Origin: Pseudomonas fluorescens
GTDB lineage: Bacteria > Pseudomonadota > Alphaproteobacteria > UBA2136 > UBA6156
Reading direction: 5' to 3'
Assembly: GCA_003241595.1 (NCBI GenBank)
Contig: QFOU01000067.1
Span: 1-6,776, forward strand
DNA length: 6,776 nt
The notes under the pieces are model-generated. The model did no database searches. It was given only the letters and a program-made list of their open reading frames with translations, and was not told where the DNA came from. A program made the translations under genes and the position numbers. How positions within the stretch are numbered: position 1 is the stretch's first letter; every line of letters starts with the position of its first letter. This document shows positions 1 through 5,101 of this stretch, one piece after another.

Positions 1-1
1 G

Positions 2-805
2 GGCGAACAGATTACCGAACGTGGCCTGGGCAACGGTATTTCCATCATCATCTTTGCCGGTATCGCTGCGGGTCTGCCCAACGCCATCGGCGGCCTGCTG
101 GAGCTGGTTCGTACCGGTGCCATGCATCCGCTGACCGCAATCGTGATTTCGATTCTGGTGTTCTTCGTCACCGCCTTTGTGGTGTTCGTCGAGCGGGGCC
201 AGCGCAAGATTCTGGTCAACTATGCCAAGCGCCAGGTTGGCAACAAGGTTTATGGCGGTCAGAGCTCCCATCTGCCGTTGAAGCTGAACATGGCTGGTGT
301 CATTCCCCCCATCTTCGCTTCCTCGATCATTCTTTTCCCGGCGACCGTTGCCGGCTGGTTCGGTTCCGGCGAATCCATGCGCTGGCTGAAGGACTTTGCC
401 GCCACCCTGTCGCCTGGCCAGCCGATCTACGTGATGCTCTACGCCGCCGCGATCGTCTTCTTCTGCTTCTTCTATACCGCCCTGGTGTTCAACTCCAAGG
501 AAACCGCGGACAACCTGAAGAAGAGCGGGGCCTTCGTGCCCGGGATTCGTCCTGGCGAGCAGACTGCCCGCTACATTGACAAGATTCTCATGCGCCTGAC
601 CCTGGTTGGCGCCGGCTACATCACCCTGGTGTGTCTGCTGCCCGAGTTCCTGGTGCTCAAGTACAACGTGCCGTTCTACTTCGGTGGAACCTCCCTGTTG
701 ATCATCGTGGTGGTCACGATGGACTTCTGGGCGCAAGTTCAGTCTTATGTGATGTCCCAGCAGTACGAATCACTGCTGAAGAAAGCGAATTTCAAAACCA
801 GTTGA
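2..805 (+). CDS. secY: Protein translocase subunit SecY, 3' part (5' end outside window)
   Basis: Central channel subunit of the SecYEG translocon in the inner membrane; it exports unfolded preproteins with SecA and inserts membrane proteins with the ribosome. The reading frame is open from base 2 and gives 267 residues before the TGA. It starts at the conserved GEQITERGLGNGIS stretch, so about 175 N-terminal residues of a roughly 440-residue protein are missing. Visible family landmarks are VFVERGQRKILVNYAKRQ (cytoplasmic C4/C5 loop), LPLKLNMAGVIPPIFASS, the FFCFFYTALVFN helix, the ETADNLKKSGAFVPGIRPG loop that contacts SecA and ribosome, and the PFYFGGTSLLI helix near the end. The ATG at 122 is an internal methionine, not the start, because the homology continues upstream. 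It is the last gene before a 173-base gap and rpmJ. Identification is secure. Confidence 0.98.
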   Translation, partial: GEQITERGLGNGISIIIFAGIAAGLPNAIGGLLELVRTGAMHPLTAIVISILVFFVTAFVVFVERGQRKILVNYAKRQVGNKVYGGQSSHLPLKLNMAGVIPPIFASSIILFPATVAGWFGSGESMRWLKDFAATLSPGQPIYVMLYAAAIVFFCFFYTALVFNSKETADNLKKSGAFVPGIRPGEQTARYIDKILMRLTLVGAGYITLVCLLPEFLVLKYNVPFYFGGTSLLIIVVVTMDFWAQVQSYVMSQQYESLLKKANFKTS

Positions 806-850
806 CCCCGGCGGGGTGTGCGCAGCACACGGCGAGATGATGAACATCTC
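805..850 (+). other. Three consecutive small hairpins just after secY
   Basis: Directly at and after the secY stop there are three short inverted repeats: ACCCC/GGGGT (805-809 with 813-817), GTGTGC/GCACAC (816-821 with 825-830) and GAGATG/CATCTC (834-839 with 845-850). All arms are perfect, with loops of 3 to 5 bases. The first two overlap by two bases, so they compete. No run of T follows, so this is not a typical intrinsic terminator; it could protect the secY 3' end or be a processing site. The function is inferred. Confidence 0.45.
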
Positions 851-861
851 CCGCGCACCCT

Positions 862-942
862 AGGGCTGACGATTTGACCCGTGCTCGCATTCGTATTCCG
901 GGCGAAGTGAGCGAATTCATAGACCCGGTTTACGAAGCGTGA
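862..942 (+). pseudogene. Possible remnant of infA (IF-1 C-terminus)
   Basis: Translation of 868-891 reads DDLTRARI. The C-terminus of betaproteobacterial IF-1 typically reads ..PYDLTRARI or PYDLSRARI followed by a few residues such as VFRAK. The frame continues as RIPGEVSEFIDPVYEA to a TGA at 940-942, which is not IF-1-like. Upstream this frame is closed by a TGA at 841-843 and carries no start codon or any recognisable part of the beta-barrel OB fold. The position, between secY and rpmJ, is where many Burkholderiales keep infA. I read it as a decayed 3' end left after loss of this copy; IF-1 is essential, so another copy would have to exist elsewhere. The match is only seven or eight residues long, so chance or an unrelated conserved leader is possible. 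Confidence 0.45.
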
Positions 943-978
943 ATCCCCGCTGCGCAATCAGCGGACCAGGAGAAAACC

Positions 979-1092
979 ATGAAAGTCTCGGCATCAGTCA
1001 AGCAAATGTGCCGCAATTGCAAAATCATTCGCCGCAAGGGCGTGGTTCGCGTGATCTGCACCGACCCCCGTCACAAGCAGCGCCAGGGCTAA
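979..1092 (+). CDS. rpmJ: 50S ribosomal protein L36 (zinc-binding form)
   Basis: Small protein of the large ribosomal subunit, 37 residues, the usual length. It starts MKVSASVKQMCRNCK and ends DPRHKQRQG. The zinc-ribbon ligands are all present (C11, C14, C27, H32), so this is the C+ form that binds Zn2+ and not the zinc-free paralogue that bacteria use under zinc limitation. A good Shine-Dalgarno AGGAG at 968-972 lies six bases before the ATG. The gene follows the possible infA remnant and precedes rpsM by 39 bases, as the last gene of the spc group. Identification is certain from the sequence pattern. Confidence 0.98.
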   Translation: MKVSASVKQMCRNCKIIRRKGVVRVICTDPRHKQRQG

Positions 1093-1131
1093 GCCCCGGC
1101 TGGCGAACTATCACGGTATCAGAGGACAGCT

Positions 1132-1494
1132 ATGGCACGTATTGCTGGCATCAACATCCCGCCGCACAAGCACACTGAGATTGGCTTGACGCACATCTAC
1201 GGCATTGGCCGCACCACCGCGCAGAAGATCTGCTCGAACGCCGGTATTCCCTTCAACAAGAAGATCAAGGAACTCACCGACGGCGACCTGGAAAAGATCC
1301 GGGACGAAGTGGGCAAGCTCACCATCGAAGGTGACCTGCGCCGCGAGCTGTCCATGAACATCAAGCGCCTCATGGACATCGGCTGCTACCGCGGTTTCCG
1401 TCACCGTCGTGGCCTGCCCTGCCGCGGTCAGCGTACTCGCACCAATGCCCGTACCCGCAAGGGTCCGCGCAAGGCGATCGCTGGCAAGAAGTGA
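1132..1494 (+). CDS. rpsM: 30S ribosomal protein S13
   Basis: Protein of the 30S head that contacts 16S rRNA, S19 and the P-site tRNA and forms bridges to the 50S subunit. It has 120 residues, normal for the family. The N-terminus MARIAGINIPPHKHTEIGL is diagnostic. A helix-hairpin-helix lies around residues 14-60 (YGIGRTTAQKIC), the RGLPCRGQRTRTNART signature is near residue 94, and the basic tail KGPRKAIAGKK follows. The start is supported by AGAGGA at 1121-1126. It is the first gene of the alpha group, 39 bases after rpmJ and 65 bases before rpsK. In E. coli S4 represses this operon at the rpsM leader; the 39-base spacer here is short for such a structure, so that control cannot be assumed. 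Confidence 0.98.
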   Translation: MARIAGINIPPHKHTEIGLTHIYGIGRTTAQKICSNAGIPFNKKIKELTDGDLEKIRDEVGKLTIEGDLRRELSMNIKRLMDIGCYRGFRHRRGLPCRGQRTRTNARTRKGPRKAIAGKK

Positions 1495-1517
1495 TCTTCG
1501 CCAATCAATAAGATACT

Positions 1518-1538
1518 GCCCCCGGCCTCGGTCGGGGC
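1518..1538 (+). other. GC-rich hairpin in the rpsM-rpsK gap
   Basis: In the 65-base gap CCCCGGC (1520-1526) pairs with GTCGGGG (1531-1537), all Watson-Crick except one G-U pair, leaving a four-base loop. No T tract follows, so simple termination is unlikely. It may affect mRNA stability or coupling between S13 and S11 synthesis (inference). Confidence 0.5.
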
Positions 1539-1559
1539 TCGTCGAGAGAGAAGGTTTTT

Positions 1560-1964
1560 ATGGCTAAAGCACCTGCCAATAGCGCGGCCCGCCGTGTGAG
1601 CAAGAAGGTCCGCAAGAACATTGCAGACGGCATCGCTCACGTGCACGCCTCGTTCAACAACACCATCATCACCATCACGGACCGTCAGGGCAACGCCCTG
1701 TCGTGGGCCTCGAGCGGTGGTCAAGGCTTCAAGGGCTCGCGCAAGTCCACCCCTTTCGCTGCCCAGGTGGCTGCTGAAGTGGCTGGCCGCGCCGCTCAAG
1801 AGCAAGGCATCAAGAACCTGGACGTCGAGATCAAGGGCCCCGGTCCTGGTCGTGAGTCCTCGGTTCGTGCCCTGGCTTCGCTGGGCATCCGGATCAACTC
1901 GATCTCGGACGTGACCCCCGTGCCGCACAACGGCTGTCGTCCCCAGAAGCGCCGTCGCATCTGA
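1560..1964 (+). CDS. rpsK: 30S ribosomal protein S11
   Basis: Protein of the 30S platform that interacts with S6, S18 and S21 and lies close to the mRNA Shine-Dalgarno site. It has 134 residues, as usual for betaproteobacteria (about 129-134). Signatures are HVHASFNNTIITITDRQGN (residues 27-45), SSGGQGFKGSRKSTPFAAQ, the KGPGPGRESSVRAL loop, and the C-terminal DVTPVPHNGCRPQKRRRI. The N-terminal extension MAKAPANSAARRVSKKVRKN is typical of this group. The Shine-Dalgarno GAGAAGG ends at 1554, followed by five T before the ATG. A good terminator starts 12 bases after the stop, and rpsD follows only after a 336-base gap, so rpsK may end a transcript. Confidence 0.98.
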   Translation: MAKAPANSAARRVSKKVRKNIADGIAHVHASFNNTIITITDRQGNALSWASSGGQGFKGSRKSTPFAAQVAAEVAGRAAQEQGIKNLDVEIKGPGPGRESSVRALASLGIRINSISDVTPVPHNGCRPQKRRRI

Positions 1965-1976
1965 TTCGGCTCTGAG

Positions 1977-2018
1977 CGCCTCGCCCGCGGCTGGTCCGTC
2001 GGCGAGGCGTTGTCTTTT
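1977..2018 (+). terminator. Intrinsic terminator after rpsK
   Basis: A perfect 9-bp stem (CGCCTCGCC at 1977-1985, GGCGAGGCG at 2001-2009) with a 15-base loop is followed by a T-rich tail TTGTCTTTT at 2010-2018. It starts 12 bases after the rpsK stop. The long loop and the interrupted T tract suggest partial efficiency, so some read-through into rpsD is likely. Confidence 0.7.
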
Positions 2019-2095
2019 GGTGAGCTGGTCTTTGCAGTCTTCGCGTACCGCAAGGAGCGTCACCGTCGCCTAACCCCGGCGAGCGTGGTCATTGC

Positions 2096-2157
2096 TTGAC
2101 AAATCCATTCGGAGTTGTCTGGTATCCATGTAACAAGGGTTGTCCTGTGGCTATAAT
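2096..2157 (+). promoter_or_regulatory. Putative promoter region upstream of rpsD
   Basis: A consensus -35 box TTGACA is at 2096-2101 and a consensus -10 box TATAAT is at 2152-2157. They are 50 bases apart and cannot form one sigma-70 promoter. TATAAT has only a weak -35 match (ATGTAA at 2128-2133, 18-base spacer); TTGACA has only weak -10 candidates near 2120-2128. The segment is more AT-rich than its surroundings and lies between the rpsK terminator and rpsD, so a promoter here is plausible. Initiation from TATAAT would begin near 2164 and give a leader of about 137 bases. Confidence 0.55.
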
Positions 2158-2160
2158 CAC

Positions 2161-2300
2161 AGGTTTTTCGCGCGCCTGCCGCTTTTGAGCGGCCTGCGCC
2201 ATTTCAAGACCACCGTTCGAGCGCACAACAACATCCGCCGAACTCGCGTCGGACGGCCCATGCCGCCGCTGACGTCAGACTGATTTGAGAGGACACTCAA
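2161..2300 (+). other. Predicted rpsD 5' leader with a tetraloop hairpin
   Basis: This non-coding stretch lies between the putative -10 box and the rpsD start. It holds a perfect hairpin GCCGCT-TTTG-AGCGGC (2178-2193) and further GC-rich inverted segments, but no reading frame I believe in. S4 autoregulates its operon through a folded leader in E. coli. A leader of this length directly before rpsD could do the same here, but I see no sequence that proves it. Confidence 0.35.
2288..2293 (+). promoter_or_regulatory. Ribosome binding site fixing the GTG start of rpsD
   Basis: AGAGGA lies seven bases before the GTG at 2301. Together with the conserved N-terminus MARYLGPKAK read from this codon, it fixes GTG as the start; no in-frame ATG gives a normal S4 N-terminus. 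Confidence 0.85.
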
Positions 2301-2924
2301 GTGGCACGTTATCTCGGACCCAAGGCCAAACTGGCCCGCCGCGAAGGCACCGACCTGTTCCTGAAGAGCGCCCGTCGCCCCATCAGCGACAAGGCCAAGT
2401 TCGACACCAAGCCTGGTCAGCACGGCCGCACCTCCGGTTCGCGCACCTCCGACTTCGGCCTGCAACTGCGTGAAAAGCAGAAGGTCAAGCGCATGTACGG
2501 CGTGCTGGAAAAGCAATTCCGCCGCTACTTTGCCGAAGCCGAGCGCCGCAAGGGCAACACCGGCTCGAACCTGCTGTCGCTGCTGGAATCGCGCCTGGAC
2601 AACGTCGTGTACCGCATGGGCTTTGGCTCCACGCGCGCTGAAGCTCGCCAGCTGGTGGGCCACAAGGGCGTGACGGTGAACGGCCAGGTCGTGAACATCC
2701 CGTCGTACAGCGTGAAGTCGGGCGACGTCGTCGCCGTGCGCGACAAGGCCAAGAAGCAGGCCCGCGTGCAAGAGTCCGTGAAGCTGGCCGAGTCCATCGG
2801 CATGCCGGGCTGGGTGCAAGTTGACGCCACCAAGCTGGAAGGTGTCTTCAAGAAGGCCCCCGACCGCGACGAATTCGGCTCCGACATCAACGAATCGTTG
2901 ATCGTCGAACTGTACTCGCGTTGA
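2301..2924 (+). CDS. rpsD: 30S ribosomal protein S4
   Basis: Primary 16S rRNA-binding protein that nucleates 30S assembly and lines the mRNA entry channel; in E. coli it also represses translation of the alpha operon. It has 207 residues, the normal length. The N-terminal domain (about 1-96) begins MARYLGPKAKLARREGTDLFL and contains KPGQHGRTSGSRTSDFGLQL. The S4 RNA-binding domain starts at SRLDNVVYRMGFGSTRAEAR (residue 97) and includes LVGHKGVTVNGQVVNIPSY. The C-terminal end NESLIVELYSR is canonical. There is no cysteine anywhere, so this is the zinc-free C- form. Translation starts at GTG. It is separated from rpsK by a terminator and promoter-like boxes and from rpoA by a second terminator-like hairpin, so it may be transcribed partly alone. 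Confidence 0.98.
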   Translation: MARYLGPKAKLARREGTDLFLKSARRPISDKAKFDTKPGQHGRTSGSRTSDFGLQLREKQKVKRMYGVLEKQFRRYFAEAERRKGNTGSNLLSLLESRLDNVVYRMGFGSTRAEARQLVGHKGVTVNGQVVNIPSYSVKSGDVVAVRDKAKKQARVQESVKLAESIGMPGWVQVDATKLEGVFKKAPDRDEFGSDINESLIVELYSR

Positions 2925-2930
2925 TGTTTC

Positions 2931-2987
2931 AGGGCTTTCGGGCGCTGGCCGTGTGGGCTGCGCCCGGTGGCCCTGTTGTCGTTTTTT
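2931..2987 (+). terminator. Terminator-like hairpin between rpsD and rpoA
   Basis: CGGGCGC (2939-2945) pairs with GCGCCCG (2960-2966). An outer stem AGGGC/GCCCT (2931-2935 with 2970-2974) extends it across a symmetric 3x3 internal loop that can form G-U pairs. Six T follow at 2982-2987, but seven bases separate them from the stem, so termination may be weak. It lies inside what is usually one operon with rpoA, so it could be an attenuator that lowers rpoA relative to rpsD. Confidence 0.55.
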
Positions 2988-2996
2988 CAAAAGTTG

Positions 2997-3012
2997 CCGG
3001 TCCTCAGACCGG
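2997..3012 (+). other. CCGGTC/GACCGG hairpin in the rpoA leader
   Basis: A perfect 6-bp stem (2997-3002 with 3007-3012) with the tetraloop CTCA sits ten bases after the T run of the preceding terminator-like hairpin and 55 bases before the rpoA ATG. No T tract follows. Its role is unknown; it may be part of an rpoA leader structure. Confidence 0.4.
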
Positions 3013-3067
3013 TTGGTCCATCAGCCTTATCGGTGTAACGAGCCGAGGGTATTGACAGGAAGGCCTC

Positions 3068-4054
3068 ATGCAAACCACGTTGCTGAAACCCAAAGCCATC
3101 CAGGTGGAGCCGCTGGGCGGCCACCGCGCCAAAGTCACACTCGAGCCTTTCGAGCGTGGCTATGGTCACACGCTGGGCAACGCGCTTCGCCGCGTGCTGC
3201 TGTCGTCGATGGTGGGTTTTGCGCCGACGGAAGTCACCATCGCCGGTGTGCTGCACGAATACTCCACGCTGGACGGCGTGCAGGAAGACGTTGTGCACAT
3301 CATGCTGAACCTCAAGGGCGTGGTGTTCCGCCTGCACAACCGTGACGAAGTCACCCTGGTGCTGCGCAAGGATGGCGAAGGCCCGGTCACGGCCGCCGAC
3401 ATCCAGACCCCCCACGACGTCGAGATCGTGAACCCCAACCATGTCATCTGCCACCTGTCGCAAGGCGGCAAGCTGGACATGCAGATCAAGGTCGAGAAGG
3501 GCCGTGGCTATGTGCCCGGTACTCTGCGTCGCTACGGCGAAGAGACCAAGGCCATCGGCCGCATCGTGCTGGACGCCTCGTTCTCGCCGGTCAAGCGCGT
3601 GAGCTACACGGTCGAAAGCGCCCGTGTGGAGCAGCGTACCGACCTGGACAAGCTGGTCATGGAAATCGAAACCAACGGCGCCATCTCGCCCGAGGAAGCG
3701 ATCCGTGCTTCGGCCAAGATCCTGGTTGAACAACTGGCTGTGTTCGCACAGCTGGAAGGCAGCGAGCTGGGCAGCTTCATCGATGCGCCCGCCAAGGCTG
3801 CGCAGAACTTCGACCCGATCCTGCTGCGTCCCGTGGACGAGCTGGAACTCACGGTCCGTTCCGCCAACTGCCTCAAGGCCGAGAACATCTACTACATCGG
3901 CGACCTCATCCAGCGCACCGAGACCGAGCTGCTCAAGACCCCGAACCTGGGTCGCAAGTCGCTCAACGAGATCAAGGAAGTGCTGGCATCGCGTGGTCTG
4001 GCCCTGGGCTCGCGCCTGGAAGCCTGGCCGCCGCAAGGTCTGGACAAGCGATAA
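3068..4054 (+). CDS. rpoA: DNA-directed RNA polymerase subunit alpha
   Basis: The alpha subunit dimerises to nucleate RNA polymerase assembly (alpha2-beta-beta'), and its C-terminal domain contacts UP elements and activators. It has 328 residues, normal. The N-terminal domain (about 1-235) shows FERGYGHTLGNALRRVLLSS, the dimerisation and beta-contact motif, and GRGYVPG. A linker follows around 236-250. The alpha-CTD starts near LRPVDELELTVRSANCL. The DNA-contacting arginine equivalent to E. coli R265 is R264 here, with N267 and K270 also kept. NLGRKSLNEIKEVLASRGLALG and the end LEAWPP are canonical. AGGAAGG at 3057-3063 serves the ATG at 3068. The gene is flanked by hairpin-bearing gaps of 143 and 204 bases. 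Identification is certain. Confidence 0.99.
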   Translation: MQTTLLKPKAIQVEPLGGHRAKVTLEPFERGYGHTLGNALRRVLLSSMVGFAPTEVTIAGVLHEYSTLDGVQEDVVHIMLNLKGVVFRLHNRDEVTLVLRKDGEGPVTAADIQTPHDVEIVNPNHVICHLSQGGKLDMQIKVEKGRGYVPGTLRRYGEETKAIGRIVLDASFSPVKRVSYTVESARVEQRTDLDKLVMEIETNGAISPEEAIRASAKILVEQLAVFAQLEGSELGSFIDAPAKAAQNFDPILLRPVDELELTVRSANCLKAENIYYIGDLIQRTETELLKTPNLGRKSLNEIKEVLASRGLALGSRLEAWPPQGLDKR

Positions 4055-4070
4055 GACGGACCACCCCCTA

Positions 4071-4135
4071 CCGCCTTCGGCGGCCCCCTCAAGGGGGCGC
4101 CACCCTTGGACCGGCAAAGCCGGATCCGCGGTGGC
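4071..4135 (+). repeat. Compound palindrome, probable REP-like intergenic repeat
   Basis: Three hairpins lie side by side 17 bases after the rpoA stop: CCGCC-TTC-GGCGG (4071-4083), GCCCCC-TCAA-GGGGGC (4083-4098), and CCGGC-AAA-GCCGG (4111-4123). The last is enclosed by an outer stem GCCACC/GGTGGC (4099-4104 with 4130-4135). All arms are perfect. The compact organisation resembles dispersed palindromic repeats that I recall from Comamonadaceae intergenic regions, but copy number cannot be judged from one window. It may also act as an mRNA 3'-end barrier between rpoA and rplQ. Confidence 0.5.
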
Positions 4136-4180
4136 CGCTTGGTGGCAGTGGTGTTGGTTGTCGAATGGTTTTTTGAAGGT

Positions 4181-4201
4181 GGGTGGTTTTAAAAGCCACC
4201 C
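4181..4201 (+). other. Hairpin in the rplQ leader
   Basis: GGGTGG (4181-4186) pairs with CCACCC (4196-4201), extended by a T-G wobble pair. The loop is AT-only (TTTAAAA). It lies 57 bases before rplQ and has no following T run, so it is not a terminator. The rest of the rpoA-rplQ gap (4136-4258) has no gene; it carries an isolated T6 run at 4169-4174 and the strong Shine-Dalgarno sequence AAGGAAAGG (4242-4250). Confidence 0.4.
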
Positions 4202-4258
4202 GGTGCACCCGGCGGTACCTTGAAACGGCCGTCGGTTTTATAAGGAAAGGAAAGCACC

Positions 4259-4657
4259 ATGCGTCACGGAAACGGACTCCGTAAACTCAACCGTACTTCG
4301 TCTCACCGCGCCGCCATGTTCCGCAACATGGCCAATTCGCTGATCGAGCACGAAGCCATCAAGACCACCGTGCCCAAGGCCAAGGAACTGCGTCGCATCG
4401 TCGAGCCGCTGATCACCCTGGCCAAGGAGCCCACCGTGGCCAACCGCCGTCTGGCGTTTGACCGCCTGCGCAACCGCGACAACGTGGTCAAGCTGTTCGA
4501 CGTGCTGGGCCCCCGCTTCGCCAAGCGTCCTGGTGGCTACACCCGCATCCTGAAGATGGGCTTCCGCGTGGGCGACAACGCTCCGATGGCCTACATGGAG
4601 CTGGTCGAGCGCACCGAAGTGGCTGAAGAAGCCGCTGCCGAAGGCGCCGCTGAATAA
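4259..4657 (+). CDS. rplQ: 50S ribosomal protein L17
   Basis: Large-subunit protein near the peptide exit tunnel; in bacteria it is usually the last gene of the alpha operon, as here. It has 132 residues. The N-terminus MRHGNGLRKLNRTSSHRAAM is the family signature, followed by RNMANSLIEHEAIKTTVPKAKELR and the core GGYTRILKMGFRVGDNAPMAYMELV. The last 16 residues (ERTEVAEEAAAEGAAE) form a low-complexity acidic and alanine tail, common in betaproteobacterial L17 and probably disordered. The start ATG is preceded by AAGGAAAGG. A strong terminator 40 bases after the stop closes the cluster. Confidence 0.98.
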   Translation: MRHGNGLRKLNRTSSHRAAMFRNMANSLIEHEAIKTTVPKAKELRRIVEPLITLAKEPTVANRRLAFDRLRNRDNVVKLFDVLGPRFAKRPGGYTRILKMGFRVGDNAPMAYMELVERTEVAEEAAAEGAAE

Positions 4658-4670
4658 GCCAGCCTGACAG

Positions 4671-4688
4671 GCCGGGCGCATGCCCGGC
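4671..4688 (+). other. GCCGGGC/GCCCGGC hairpin after rplQ
   Basis: A perfect 7-bp GC stem with loop GCAT begins 14 bases after the rplQ stop and lies nine bases before the terminator. There is no T tract. It probably protects the mRNA 3' end or assists the terminator that follows. Confidence 0.55.
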
Positions 4689-4696
4689 ACTGACTC

Positions 4697-4726
4697 AAAA
4701 AAGCCAGCAGTGATGCTGGCTTTTTT
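4697..4726 (+). terminator. Strong intrinsic terminator of the ribosomal cluster
   Basis: The stem GCCAGCA/TGCTGGC (4703-4709 with 4714-4720) with tetraloop GTGA is followed directly by six T (4721-4726) and preceded by six A (4697-4702). It has the textbook intrinsic terminator form and could work in both directions. Confidence 0.93.
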
Positions 4727-4765
4727 GTTGCCCGCTGATCGTGTTGCCTGGAAGATCTTTTGAAG

Positions 4766-4797
4766 TTTTTCTGCACCACTTGCGCGCAACAGAAAAA
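4766..4797. promoter_or_regulatory. Inverted repeats overlapping the tRNA-fMet promoter
   Basis: TTTTTCTG (4766-4773) and CAGAAAAA (4790-4797) are perfect 8-base inverted arms. Between them lies the perfect 10-base palindrome TTGCGCGCAA (4780-4789), whose left half is the presumed -35 box. It could be a regulator site or the AT-rich upstream part of a stable-RNA promoter. No known operator is recognised. Confidence 0.35.
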
Positions 4798-4809
4798 ACA
4801 TGCTATAGT
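4780..4809 (+). promoter_or_regulatory. Promoter of the initiator tRNA gene
   Basis: An extended -10 (TGC followed by TATAGT, 4801-4809) is preceded at 18 bases by TTGCGC (4780-4785). Initiation would fall near 4816, a few bases before the mature tRNA 5' end. The AT-rich A-tract upstream of the -10 box and the position between a terminator and a tRNA gene support the call. Confidence 0.7.
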
Positions 4810-4821
4810 TTACGTCTCTGC

Positions 4822-4898
<77 letters not shown>

Positions 4899-4903
4899 AT
4901 TTA

Positions 4904-4936
4904 ACAAACGCCGGCTTTGCCGGCGTTTGTCGTTTC
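4904..4936 (+). terminator. Terminator of the tRNA-fMet gene
   Basis: A perfect 12-bp stem (4904-4915 with 4919-4930, around GCCGGC) with the three-base loop TTT begins six bases after the CCA end. The descending arm ends GTTTGT and is followed by CGTTTC. The stem is strong; the T tract is short and interrupted. Confidence 0.8.
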
Positions 4937-5044
4937 TGGGTCTGCTTTCATTGCTTGCCGGCGCAAACTTTACCCAAGCATGGTCCGCCCGCGATACAAC
5001 CCGGGACAGAGCCAAAGGCGGTGGCAGAGGTGCGACAGCACGGC
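4937..5044. other. Gene-free spacer between convergent units
   Basis: Between the tRNA terminator and the terminator of the minus-strand PEP-CTERM gene I see no gene, promoter or repeat. The long plus-strand frame crossing here runs antisense through the PEP-CTERM gene and is not credible. Confidence 0.6.
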
Positions 5045-5072
5045 AAAACAAAAGGGCCCCTCAGGGCCCTTT
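5045..5072 (-). terminator. Terminator of the PEP-CTERM gene
   Basis: On the minus strand AAAGGGCCC (5072-5064) pairs with GGGCCCTTT (5059-5051) around a four-base loop, and the U-rich tail reads TTTTGTTTT (5053-5045). It lies about 30 bases after the stop codon of the minus-strand gene. The plus-strand side also carries a T-rich stretch, so it may serve both directions. Confidence 0.85.
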
Positions 5073-5101
5073 GCTTCTTCTTGGCGATGCTGCTGTGGCT
5101 G

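Noticed and set aside
939..1178. Plus-strand 79-residue frame overlapping rpmJ and the start of rpsM
   Set aside because: It is out of frame with rpmJ, which has all zinc ligands and a good ribosome binding site; the frame has no family features.
3052..3057. TTGACA as a -35 box for rpoA
   Set aside because: It is only ten bases before the rpoA ATG, so a start driven from it would lie within the coding region; it overlaps the ribosome binding site.
2987..4117. Minus-strand 376-residue frame opposite rpoA
   Set aside because: It is a shadow frame of a GC-rich conserved gene; the plus strand clearly encodes the alpha subunit.
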